Below are positions 35,159 through 42,712 of a DNA stretch of 64,000 bases, piece after piece. Source of the DNA: Nocardia coubleae NBRC 108252. Its GTDB lineage: Bacteria > Actinomycetota > Actinomycetes > Mycobacteriales > Mycobacteriaceae. The notes below the pieces were generated by a model. It had not been told where the DNA came from. It ran no database searches and saw only the letters and a list, made by a program, of their open reading frames with translations. Numbering within the stretch: the first letter of the stretch is position 1; each line of letters opens with the position of its first letter. The stretch covers positions 310,001 to 374,000 of the forward strand of contig NZ_BDBD01000018.1 of the NCBI RefSeq assembly GCF_001612805.1. Reading direction: 5' to 3'. The position numbers and the translations under genes are program-made.

Positions 35159-35350
35159 ATGACTGCCCCCACCCGCCGCTTCACCCGCTCGACCAGCGAC
35201 AAATGGATCGCAGGCGTCTGCGGCGGCATCGCCGACTACTTCGGGTGGAGCCCGAGCGTCGTCCGCCTCGCCTTCGTCGCCTCCTGCCTGCTGCCAGGAC
35301 CCCAGTTCCTGCTCTACCTGATCCTGTGGCTGATCATGCCCAAGAAATAA
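35159..35350 (+). CDS. PspC-domain membrane protein
   Basis: 63 residues, a single PspC domain: FTRSTSDKWIAGVCGGIADYFGW followed by a hydrophobic pair of segments ending LYLILWLIMPKK. PspC proteins belong to envelope-stress (phage shock) responses, usually sitting in the inner membrane. An AGGAAGG site lies upstream. The gene is divergent from the ABC-F gene and shares a palindromic upstream region, which suggests stress-responsive control, although no partner two-component genes are nearby. Confidence 0.88.
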   Translation: MTAPTRRFTRSTSDKWIAGVCGGIADYFGWSPSVVRLAFVASCLLPGPQFLLYLILWLIMPKK

Positions 35351-35441
35351 CACCCGACGTGGCCGTGAGCCGCTCGCGGATGACAGGATGGTGGAGTTCC
35401 GCCGCGCCGTCATCCGCGAGTTTCCCGTTTGAGGAGGAGCC

Positions 35442-35750
35442 ATGGTCACCTCGGGCGACATCCCCGGCTTCGGCCTACCCGACATCGACGCGCACACACC
35501 CCTCGACAGCCTCGGCCCCGTCGAACTCAACTCCCCCTCCCAAGACCTCGACACCGACGGCGTAGCCGACTCCCTCACCCACACCGACCCCAACTCCACC
35601 ACCATCTGGTCCGACTACGACGAGGACGGCCTCGCCGACCACGTGACGGTGATCGAGGAGGACGGGGACTATGCGGCGTGGGAGTACCACCGGCATCCGG
35701 ATGGGACTTCGGAGTGGAGGAAGACTGATCAGGGGAATCTGGGAAAGTAG
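35442..35750 (+). CDS. Acidic protein with two calcium-binding-like Asp repeats
   Basis: 102 residues, very acidic, without signal peptide or membrane helix. Two copies of a D-x-D-x-D-G-x-A-D loop occur (DLDTDGVADSLTHTD and DYDEDGLADHVTVIE), like the calcium loops of dockerin or thrombospondin-3 repeats. I think it corresponds to the DUF6802-type proteins found next to WXG genes in Nocardia, but this is from memory. A very strong GAGGAGGAG site precedes the ATG. It begins the cassette that continues with a type VII substrate-like gene, 87 bases on. Confidence 0.65.
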   Translation: MVTSGDIPGFGLPDIDAHTPLDSLGPVELNSPSQDLDTDGVADSLTHTDPNSTTIWSDYDEDGLADHVTVIEEDGDYAAWEYHRHPDGTSEWRKTDQGNLGK

Positions 35751-35837
35751 GGTTTTCGTGGGAACCGGTGGAGGGGTTCGCGCGTCGAAGTAGGTAGGCG
35801 TCATCCGGGCGCCGTGTGTTCTGCGGAGGTGGGGGAG

Positions 35838-36164
35838 ATGGGTACGCAGGTTTCCGGCGGTGTCGTCGTCGACAAGACGGCGATGGACAAATCGGTCAGC
35901 AGCCTGCGGGCAACTGTGACCGAAGTGCGCACGGCGGCAAAAAATGTGGCGAACAACGACTGGGGCGACGGCACCGAGGCGGGTCGTGCCTACGCCGCTC
36001 AGGGCGTTCGGATCTCACAAGGTCTGGACCGGGCCGTCACCTGGCTCAGGGTGTGGACGACTTCGGTCGAAGCCACCGCCGACGCTATCGGCAAGGCCAC
36101 GGTGGAATACGCCGAGGTGGACAAGAGCACTGCGCGCGCCCTCGATCAGGCAGCAGCGAAGTGA
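35838..36164 (+). CDS. EspC/WXG-like type VII secretion substrate
   Basis: 108 residues from an ATG preceded by GGAGGTGGGGGA. Two long helices flank NNDWGDGTEAG (W42-G43), an offset W-x-G-like turn, and the C-terminus carries YAEVD at 91-95, matching the general type VII export motif YxxxD/E. The length and plan fit the EspC-like class of ESX substrates. It is 28 bases upstream of a long WXG-containing gene, as expected for a substrate pair in which one partner bears the signal. Likely ESX-exported; target unknown. Confidence 0.78.
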   Translation: MGTQVSGGVVVDKTAMDKSVSSLRATVTEVRTAAKNVANNDWGDGTEAGRAYAAQGVRISQGLDRAVTWLRVWTTSVEATADAIGKATVEYAEVDKSTARALDQAAAK

Positions 36165-36192
36165 GCACTGACGTGCGGCGGGAGGGTCTGCG

Positions 36193-37890
36193 ATGACCAA
36201 GACCGTTGATCAGATCCTCGATGACGGCGCGAAGGGGCTCCTCTACTTCGAGCAGCTGTTGCCGCTGTACCAGGAGGCGTTCGGCACAGACCTTGGTTGG
36301 CCGCTGCTGAAGATTCAGGCGACCTATGACCAGGAGCGCGAGATGAATCTCGCCAAGATGCAGGCGTCTGCCGATGCTCTGAAAGCGATGATCACTGTTG
36401 CCGACACACAACGAGGTGTGCAGCAGACCACGGCGAACAGCTTGGGGGCGAGCTGGCAGGGGGCGGCCGCAGAGGCCGGCATTGGGCGGCTGCGTGAGAT
36501 CGTCGGGTTCGCGGAACAAGATCGCAACCCGGTGCAGACCCTTGCGAACGCGATGTCGGATGCCGTACCAACCCTTCGGCAGATCGTGGAGCAGAAGGCG
36601 ACGACTGTTCTGCAGATCGCGGCCGGATACCGTGAACGAGGCGGGCAGACGGTGATCACGGTCAAAGAAATGCCCGCAGACGACATCCGGCGGATCATCG
36701 ACGCCAGCAAAACCGGCGACATCACGGATATGTTGCTGAATACGTTGACCGACCTCGACGGCATCGAAAATCGGACCGAAGATGTCAAGCGACATTCCGA
36801 TGAGTGGAAGCAGGCAGTCAAGGAGACCTGCAAGGAGTGGCTGGACGAGGTCTTCAAGCAGGCCTACAGCGACAAGCTCGATGTTTTCAGAGCCCAGTGC
36901 AACGTTGCGCAAACCGGCATCGAGGGCAAATTCAACTACCTCCAGGCGCTTGCCGACGCGATCCAAGAGCGTGCGTATCCGTCGGTCGCGGGGGTTGCTG
37001 CGGCACCGGTCGAGGAGCCTTCCAAGGGCGACCAGTCCGGAGCCAAAGGAAACCAGAACTCGGACGGTAGTTCCCCCGGTGCCGCCAAAGGCAGCCAGAA
37101 CTCGGACGACCAAACCAGTGCCGCGGGCACGCAAAAGGGCGACACCTCGTCGCCGGTCAAGACTACGACGCAGGACACCGACGACGACTCCGACGACGAC
37201 AGTTCCGATACCAGCACCGCGCTGAGTACTCTCGCCACCACGCTCAGCGAACTCGGCACGACGGTGTCGAGCGCACTGACCGGAGATCTCGGGAGTTCGC
37301 TGACTTCTGCGGTCGAATCGGTCGGTACTTCCATCAGTGATGGCATCGAGCAGATGACGGAGCAGGCGAGCACTCTGCTATCGGGAGAGCACGAGGCGTC
37401 GTTCCAGTTGGGCGATACGAAGGTGACAATCCAGGCGGGTGCGGAAGGCTTGTCGCTGACGACGACAGGCGCCGACGGTCAAACGACCGAGTACCGGCTG
37501 ACCTTGGACGAGAACGGAACTCCCGTGGTCACCACGGAGTCCGGTTCGGACGGCTCGGCCGGCGACCAGGGCGACACGGGTGTACTCGGCACGGGGACAC
37601 CGGAATCCGGGACAGGGCCGGGCACGGCGGAGCTCGAAGATGCGGGGACCGGAGCGGGAGGCGCTGCGGATGCCACCACGTCTGAAACTCCCGACCTGAC
37701 GAATGCGCCGGTGACCAGCGAAGTCGGTGCGGGCGATCCCTCCTCGGGTTCGGTAGCCGGTGGCGTTCCGGTCGGTCCGCGGTCCCAGCAACAGGAGACC
37801 GACGGTGAACACACCCCAAGTGTCGAGGACCACCAGGCGAGTAATCCGGGTGACAGTGGTGCCGTCCTGGCCGAGGCGGGTCCACTGTGA
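36193..37890 (+). CDS. Long WXG-domain protein with low-complexity C-terminus
   Basis: 565 residues. Residues 1-130 are helical with SWQGAAAEAG (W88-G90), a WXG-type core. Residues 130-260 form a mixed helical domain with two cysteines (ETCKEWLDEV and RAQCNVAQ). From 265 on, the protein is low-complexity Ser/Thr/Gly/Asp/Pro, including a short near-repeat (KGNQNSDGSSPGAAKGSQNSDD) and a beta-like stretch (HEASFQLGDTKVTIQAGAEGLSLTTT). There is no recognisable toxin domain, catalytic motif or membrane helix. It probably pairs with the upstream YxxxD protein and is a surface or secreted product of a type VII system. Confidence 0.72.
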   Translation: MTKTVDQILDDGAKGLLYFEQLLPLYQEAFGTDLGWPLLKIQATYDQEREMNLAKMQASADALKAMITVADTQRGVQQTTANSLGASWQGAAAEAGIGRLREIVGFAEQDRNPVQTLANAMSDAVPTLRQIVEQKATTVLQIAAGYRERGGQTVITVKEMPADDIRRIIDASKTGDITDMLLNTLTDLDGIENRTEDVKRHSDEWKQAVKETCKEWLDEVFKQAYSDKLDVFRAQCNVAQTGIEGKFNYLQALADAIQERAYPSVAGVAAAPVEEPSKGDQSGAKGNQNSDGSSPGAAKGSQNSDDQTSAAGTQKGDTSSPVKTTTQDTDDDSDDDSSDTSTALSTLATTLSELGTTVSSALTGDLGSSLTSAVESVGTSISDGIEQMTEQASTLLSGEHEASFQLGDTKVTIQAGAEGLSLTTTGADGQTTEYRLTLDENGTPVVTTESGSDGSAGDQGDTGVLGTGTPESGTGPGTAELEDAGTGAGGAADATTSETPDLTNAPVTSEVGAGDPSSGSVAGGVPVGPRSQQQETDGEHTPSVEDHQASNPGDSGAVLAEAGPL

Positions 37891-37940
37891 GCACGGACAG
37901 AGCTGGCGGATCGCGCCGGACGCCGGGAGAATGATCCATC

Positions 37941-38390
37941 GTGGACTACGCGGCGGAGTTCGAGCAGATCGCGGCCGAGACCCTTCGGCGCTCGGTCATG
38001 CTGCGAGAGGAACTCGATGAGATCGACCGGCAGACGGCAATTCGCGCACAGCAGGTAGCTGGCAATGCGACCCGACGCTTCGATGCGGTGGTCGAATTGC
38101 TTGCACAGGATGCGGCCGACGCCGAAATCGCTGAGCCACAGCCTGATTCACATGAGGTGCAGGAGGAGCGCATCCAGCCCATTGCCCGCGCTGTGGCCCC
38201 ACCGCCGCCTCCGGTCTTCCCCGCAGAACTCGACCCGACCCTCACTCCTGAGCAGCAGCGCCAGGCCGAGATCCGCGCCGCCGTGGCGCGAGCGCGGGCA
38301 GCGAGGGAAGCGCGCTCGGTCGTTGCCCCCTCCGATGGTGACTACGACTCCGAATCGGAGTACTACCGTCGCTCGACGTGGCTGGACTGA
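37941..38390 (+). CDS. Hypothetical helical protein in type VII cassette
   Basis: GTG start; 149 residues, 50 bases after the long WXG gene. The N-terminal 70 residues form an amphipathic helix pair rich in Glu, Gln and Ala; then a proline-rich hinge (APPPPPVFPAELDP), another charged helix (EQQRQAEIRAAVARARAAREAR) and an acidic, tyrosine-ending tail. No signal peptide, membrane helix or family was recognised. Position suggests a dedicated chaperone, or a further component of the WXG cassette, but that is inference. Confidence 0.6.
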   Translation: MDYAAEFEQIAAETLRRSVMLREELDEIDRQTAIRAQQVAGNATRRFDAVVELLAQDAADAEIAEPQPDSHEVQEERIQPIARAVAPPPPPVFPAELDPTLTPEQQRQAEIRAAVARARAAREARSVVAPSDGDYDSESEYYRRSTWLD

Positions 38391-38419
38391 TCCTGCATAT
38401 TGTGATGATTCGCCTCGGC

Positions 38420-39405
38420 ATGGCCGGTGCGAGGGTACGGGACGGTGCCGACTGTGGACCGCCGACGAGGGGAACGAAGGCGCGGGCCCGGTTCGAGCGC
38501 GAAGCGGATCTTGCTGCGCGCCTGGATCATCCGAATATCGTCACCGTCTATGACCGGGGCGTCGACGGAAATCGGCCCTGGATCGCGATGCAATACGTGC
38601 CGGGGACCGATGCAGCAACAGTGGGAGTTCTCGAGCCTCTACGTGCTGTACGGATCGTGTCCGAGGTCGCCGAGGCGTTGGACTTCGCGCACAGTCGAGG
38701 TGTGCTGCACCGGGATGTCAAACCCGCCAATGTGCTGCTCGGGGCGACGGAGCAGGGTCGGCCGGAGCGTGTGTTGCTGGCCGATTTCGGCATCGCCCGT
38801 TTGCATTTCGATCAGAACCCGCTCACGCAAACCGGAACATTCACCGCCACCTTGGCTTATGCGTCGCCGGAACAGCTGGCCGGATCGGCTGTCGGTCCAC
38901 AGTGCGACCAGTATTCGCTCGCCTGCACTCTGTTCGTGCTGCTTACCGGCGCTCCTCCGTTCGCGGCAAACAATCCGGTTGCGGTGATCCAGTCCCACAT
39001 GTCAGCTGATCCGCCGGCGATCACATTGCAGCGACCAGACCTACCTGCCGGGCTCGACCATGTGCTTCGCCGCGCGATGGCCAAGCGCCCTGAGGATCAG
39101 TTCGGGTCGTGTGGTGAATTCGCCGGAGCAGTGCGGTCGGCGTTCCAGCCCGTCGGGGCCGAAGCCGGTTTCGGAACGTCGACTGCAGCGCGACGGATAG
39201 CCGTCACCATGGTCAGCCCTGTACCGGCACCACGTCCGAGCCGGACCCGGGAAACGCGCCGCCCAGACCGCCGAGCATTCAGCGGCGCCGCACCGAATCC
39301 CGCCCATCGAGTCGGCAGGTGTGGCGACAACGAGCCGAGAACGTGGGCGTTGTCCTGGCCTTGGCGTGGATCATTGCACTGATATTGCTCGTCGTCCTGA
39401 CGTGA
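38420..39405 (+). pseudogene. Ser/Thr kinase gene lacking the N-lobe and frameshifted before its membrane helix
   Basis: From about 38480 the frame encodes a good kinase C-lobe (ARFEREADLAARLDHPNIV, HRDVKPANVLL, DFGIARL, ASPEQL), similar to the twins at 13.9-19.2 kb. Upstream, the glycine loop is reduced to RLGMAGARVRD and the ATP-binding Lys strand is gone. After about 39235 the open frame becomes arginine-rich and stops at an early TGA, whereas another frame continues sensibly through RTESRPSSRQVWRQRAENVG into a membrane helix (VVLALAWIIALILLVVL) and stops at 39405. So the gene has at least two lesions. A sequencing error could explain the frameshift but not the missing N-lobe. Confidence 0.75.
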
Positions 39406-39448
39406 TCGGCAGCGCAGCCGGGCCAACCCGCGGTGCGTGAGGCGTGGC

Positions 39449-40303
39449 TCAGCCGCGAATGAGCTTGGCGATCGTGCCGACGGACAGCTTCGGCGCTTCC
39501 ACTTCCACCTCGGCGTGGGGGTCGATGACCGTGGTGTGGGGGATGGCGGCTTCGGGGTCGGCGAAGGGTTTGTATTTTTTGTCGCCGACGAGGGTGGTGA
39601 GGAGGTAGCCGGTGAGGAGGGCTCGGGTGGTTTTGTCGGTTTTGTATTCGTAGCGGCCTGCGCCGAGGGCGGCGAAGAGGCGGCGGCCTTCGATGATGCC
39701 GTTGTGGGTGGCGCCGTCGAGGCGGCGCAGGAGGCAGGGGCCCGACCAGGCGGTGGCGAGGGGGCGGGCGTTGGAGTTGATGGAGTCGAGGTCGTCGCCT
39801 GCCAGGATCAGGGCGGGGGTGTCGAGGTCGGTGGCGATGTTCTCCGCAGCGGGGGAGGTGGGCGCGGGGAAGAGGGCGGCGACGGTGGCGACGGGGCGCT
39901 GGGCGGCGGCGATCACGGCGGCGCCCGCGCCCATGCCGTGACCGGCCAGGGCGAGGCGGTCGGGGTGGACGCTGATGGTGCCGTCGCCGAGGCGGACCTT
40001 GCTCACGATGTCGAGGGTGGTGAGCAGGTCGGTGGCGAGGTCGAGGTGTGACGGGATCGGTCCGCGTTCGGTGTCGGGGGCGGCGACCACGAAACCCCAC
40101 GACGCGATGTGCTCGAGCAGGCCCTTGTAGTTCTCGGCGCTGGTCAGCCAGCTGTGCGCGAACGCGACGGCGGGCAGGTTCAGCCCGGACTCCGGGGTAT
40201 AGACCACGCCGGGTTGACCGGCGATCCCGAGGTTGCCACGCAGCACCCGGTGAGGACCGCGCATGGACAGGGTGCTCAGGAGCGATTTCACGGAGTCCGA
40301 CAC
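39449..40303 (-). CDS. Dienelactone hydrolase-like alpha/beta protein without nucleophile Ser
   Basis: 284 residues with an alpha/beta-hydrolase core. The fold motifs are present: AFAHSWLTSAENYKGLLEHIASWGF, the strand-turn LALAGHGMGAGAAV, GDDLDSIN (acid) and DGATHNGI (His). In the nucleophile elbow, however, position 123 is Gly instead of Ser or Cys (GHGMG rather than GHSMG), so ordinary esterase chemistry is not expected. No signal peptide; probably cytoplasmic. It is divergent from glmS by 36 bases. Either a non-catalytic relative or an inactivated enzyme. Confidence 0.8.
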   Translation of the reverse strand: MSDSVKSLLSTLSMRGPHRVLRGNLGIAGQPGVVYTPESGLNLPAVAFAHSWLTSAENYKGLLEHIASWGFVVAAPDTERGPIPSHLDLATDLLTTLDIVSKVRLGDGTISVHPDRLALAGHGMGAGAAVIAAAQRPVATVAALFPAPTSPAAENIATDLDTPALILAGDDLDSINSNARPLATAWSGPCLLRRLDGATHNGIIEGRRLFAALGAGRYEYKTDKTTRALLTGYLLTTLVGDKKYKPFADPEAAIPHTTVIDPHAEVEVEAPKLSVGTIAKLIRG

Positions 40304-40339
40304 GGCGTGAAGAGTATCCGATCAGTAGGGTGGTGGACC

Positions 40340-42217
40340 ATGTGCGGAATCGTTGGCTACGTCGGATACCGGGATGCGCTCGGCGTTGTCGTCGACGCGC
40401 TGCGTCGCATGGAGTACCGGGGCTACGACTCCGCGGGGGTGGCGATTCTCGACGGAAACGGGGGGATCGCGGTCGAACGTAAGGCGGGGCGGCTGGCGAA
40501 TCTGGAAGCCGAACTCGACGTCGCCGACGGCGCGAAATTCGCCGGGACCAGCGGAATGGGCCACACCAGGTGGGCCACGCACGGCGCGCCGACCGACCGC
40601 AACGCCCACCCGCACCGTGACCCCTCCGGCAAGCTGGCCGTGGTCCACAACGGCATCATCGAGAACTTCGCACCGCTGCGGCGCGAACTCGAGGACGCCG
40701 GGATCGAGCTGCTCAGCGACACCGACACCGAGGTCGCGGTGCATCTGGTGGCCCGCGCGTACGCGGAGGGGCCGACCGCCGGTGACTTCACCGCGAGCGT
40801 GCTCGCCGTGCTTCGCCGCCTCGACGGCGCGTTCACGCTGGTGTTCACCCATGCCGATCATCCGGGCACGATCGTGGCGGCGCGGCAGTCGACGCCGCTG
40901 GTCGTCGGGGTCGGGCAGGGTGAGATGTTCATCGCCTCCGATGTCACCGCGTTCATCGAGCACACTCGCGAAGCCGTGGAGCTCGGCCAGAACCAGGCCG
41001 TCGTGATCACCGCCGACAGCTACACCGTCACCGACTTCGACGGCAATTCCGACGTGACGAGCAGGCCGTTCACCATCGACTGGGATCTGGCCGCCGCCGA
41101 GAAGGGCGGCCACGACTATTTCATGCTCAAGGAGATCGAGGAGCAGCCGACCGCTGTCGCCGACACTCTGATCGGGCATTTCGTCGTCGACGAGAACGGC
41201 GGGCGGATCGTGCTCGACGAGCAGCGCCTCGCCGACCAGGAGCTGCGCGAATTCGACAAGGTGTTCGTGGTGGCGTGCGGCAGCTCCTACCACGCGGGTC
41301 TGCTGGCCAAGTACGCCATCGAGCACTGGACGCGGGTGCCGGTGGAAGTGGAGCTGGCCAGCGAATTCCGTTACCGCGACCCCGTGCTCGACCGGTCGAC
41401 GTTGGTGGTCGCGATCTCGCAGTCGGGGGAGACCGCCGACACGCTGGAGGCGGTGCGCCACGCCAAGGAGCAGAAGGCGCGCGTGCTCGCGATCTGCAAC
41501 ACCAACGGCGCGCAGATCCCGCGCGAGTCCGACGCGGTGATCTACACCCGCACCGGGCCCGAGATCGGTGTGGCCTCGACCAAGGCGTTCCTGGCGCAGG
41601 TGGCCGCCAACTATCTGGTCGGTCTTGCGCTGGCGCAGGCGCGCGGCACCAAGTACCCCGACGAGGTGGCCCGCGAGTTCGCCGAGCTCGAGTCGATGCC
41701 GAAGCTGATCGCGCGGGTGCTCGACACCGCGCCGCAGGTGCGTGCCATCGCCCGCGAGCTGGCGCACGTGCCGACGGTGCTGTTCCTCGGCCGCCACGTG
41801 GGTTACCCGGTGGCGCTCGAGGGTGCGCTCAAGCTCAAGGAACTGGCCTACATGCATGCCGAGGGTTTCGCGGCGGGCGAGCTCAAGCACGGGCCGATCG
41901 CGCTGATCGAAGACGGTCTGCCGGTGATCGTGGTGATGCCGTCGCCGAAGGGTCGCGCGGTGCTGCATTCGAAGCTGCTCAGCAACATTCGCGAGATCCA
42001 GGCCCGCGGCGCGCGCACGATCGTGATCGCGGAGGAAGGCGACGACACGGTCCGCCCGTTCGCCGACGACCTCATCGAGATCCCGGTCGCCCCGACGCTG
42101 TTCCAGCCGTTGCTGTCGACGGTTCCGCTGCAGATCTTCGCCGCCGAGGTGGCGCAGGCACGCGGCTACGACGTCGACAAGCCGCGCAACCTGGCGAAGT
42201 CCGTCACCGTCGAATAG
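40340..42217 (+). CDS. glmS: Glutamine--fructose-6-phosphate aminotransferase (isomerizing)
   Basis: 625 residues, standard for GlmS. It makes glucosamine-6-phosphate from fructose-6-phosphate and glutamine, the first step toward UDP-GlcNAc. Cys2 (MCGIVGYVG) is the N-terminal glutaminase nucleophile. The class II amidotransferase domain contains HTRWATHG and NGIIENF. Two SIS domains follow, with CGSSYHAG, SQSGETADT and EGALKLKELAYMHAEGF, and the C-terminus is KPRNLAKSVTVE, as in other GlmS proteins. Upstream in-frame extension to 40109 is not needed. The stop lies within an inverted repeat shared with the convergent cupredoxin gene. No glmS riboswitch is visible in the 36-base gap. Confidence 0.97.
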   Translation: MCGIVGYVGYRDALGVVVDALRRMEYRGYDSAGVAILDGNGGIAVERKAGRLANLEAELDVADGAKFAGTSGMGHTRWATHGAPTDRNAHPHRDPSGKLAVVHNGIIENFAPLRRELEDAGIELLSDTDTEVAVHLVARAYAEGPTAGDFTASVLAVLRRLDGAFTLVFTHADHPGTIVAARQSTPLVVGVGQGEMFIASDVTAFIEHTREAVELGQNQAVVITADSYTVTDFDGNSDVTSRPFTIDWDLAAAEKGGHDYFMLKEIEEQPTAVADTLIGHFVVDENGGRIVLDEQRLADQELREFDKVFVVACGSSYHAGLLAKYAIEHWTRVPVEVELASEFRYRDPVLDRSTLVVAISQSGETADTLEAVRHAKEQKARVLAICNTNGAQIPRESDAVIYTRTGPEIGVASTKAFLAQVAANYLVGLALAQARGTKYPDEVAREFAELESMPKLIARVLDTAPQVRAIARELAHVPTVLFLGRHVGYPVALEGALKLKELAYMHAEGFAAGELKHGPIALIEDGLPVIVVMPSPKGRAVLHSKLLSNIREIQARGARTIVIAEEGDDTVRPFADDLIEIPVAPTLFQPLLSTVPLQIFAAEVAQARGYDVDKPRNLAKSVTVE

Positions 42218-42233
42218 GACCTATTCGACGGTG
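42205..42233. terminator. Inverted repeat formed by two convergent TVE-stop ends
   Basis: CACCGTCGAATAGG and its exact complement CCTATTCGACGGTG are separated by one A (42219). The 14-bp arms include the last codons and stops of glmS (ending TVE) and of the cupredoxin gene on the other strand (also ending TVE). It is probably a bidirectional terminator; no T-tract follows. Confidence 0.65.
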
Positions 42234-42640
42234 ATCTGGCCGCGCATCTCGGGGTGCAGGGAGCACAGGTAGCGGTAGGTGCCGGGCTGAGTGAAGGTGT
42301 AGGACCATTCGCCCTTGTCGATAATGGGGCTGTTGATGCCCATCGCCTTGTCGCCGATGCCCTGCACGTTGTGGGGGGCCTTGTCGGAGAACTTCCAGGT
42401 GACGGTTTGGCCGACCTTGACGGTCGCCTGGGCCGGGCTGTACTTCATGTCGCTGACCTCGACCGTGAGGGCGGCGTCCACCTCGACGCTCGGGGTGGTC
42501 GTGGTGCTGACCGGGCGGGGTTTGCGGGTTGTGGTGGTGGCGGCGTTGTCCGCGTCGCCGGAGCAACCGGCGGCGAGCAGGGCGGCGACCACGGTGAATC
42601 CGGCGGCAACCCGTGCGGCGCGGTGACGAACCATCGACAT
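42221..42640 (-). CDS. Cupredoxin-domain lipoprotein
   Basis: 139 residues. A signal segment ends in lipobox AAGC (Cys about 26), followed by a Thr-rich linker and a plastocyanin-like fold: VEVSDMKYSPAQATVKVGQTV, KAPHNVQG, and YLCSLHPEMRGQITVE. The ligands of a type 1 copper site are all there: His in APHNV, then Cys, His and Met in CSLHPEM. It should be a lipid-anchored electron carrier at the outer face of the membrane; its redox partner is not in the window. The first of two Met codons was taken (42640); the second at 42634 is equally possible, and neither has a strong ribosome site. Confidence 0.9.
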   Translation of the reverse strand: MSMVRHRAARVAAGFTVVAALLAAGCSGDADNAATTTTRKPRPVSTTTTPSVEVDAALTVEVSDMKYSPAQATVKVGQTVTWKFSDKAPHNVQGIGDKAMGINSPIIDKGEWSYTFTQPGTYRYLCSLHPEMRGQITVE

Positions 42641-42712
42641 GGTTGTGCAGCGTAGTCTGCGAACGATCGCGGGACGGTCGTGGCCCGCGCGGGCGCAGGT
42701 GGGAGGCGAACG

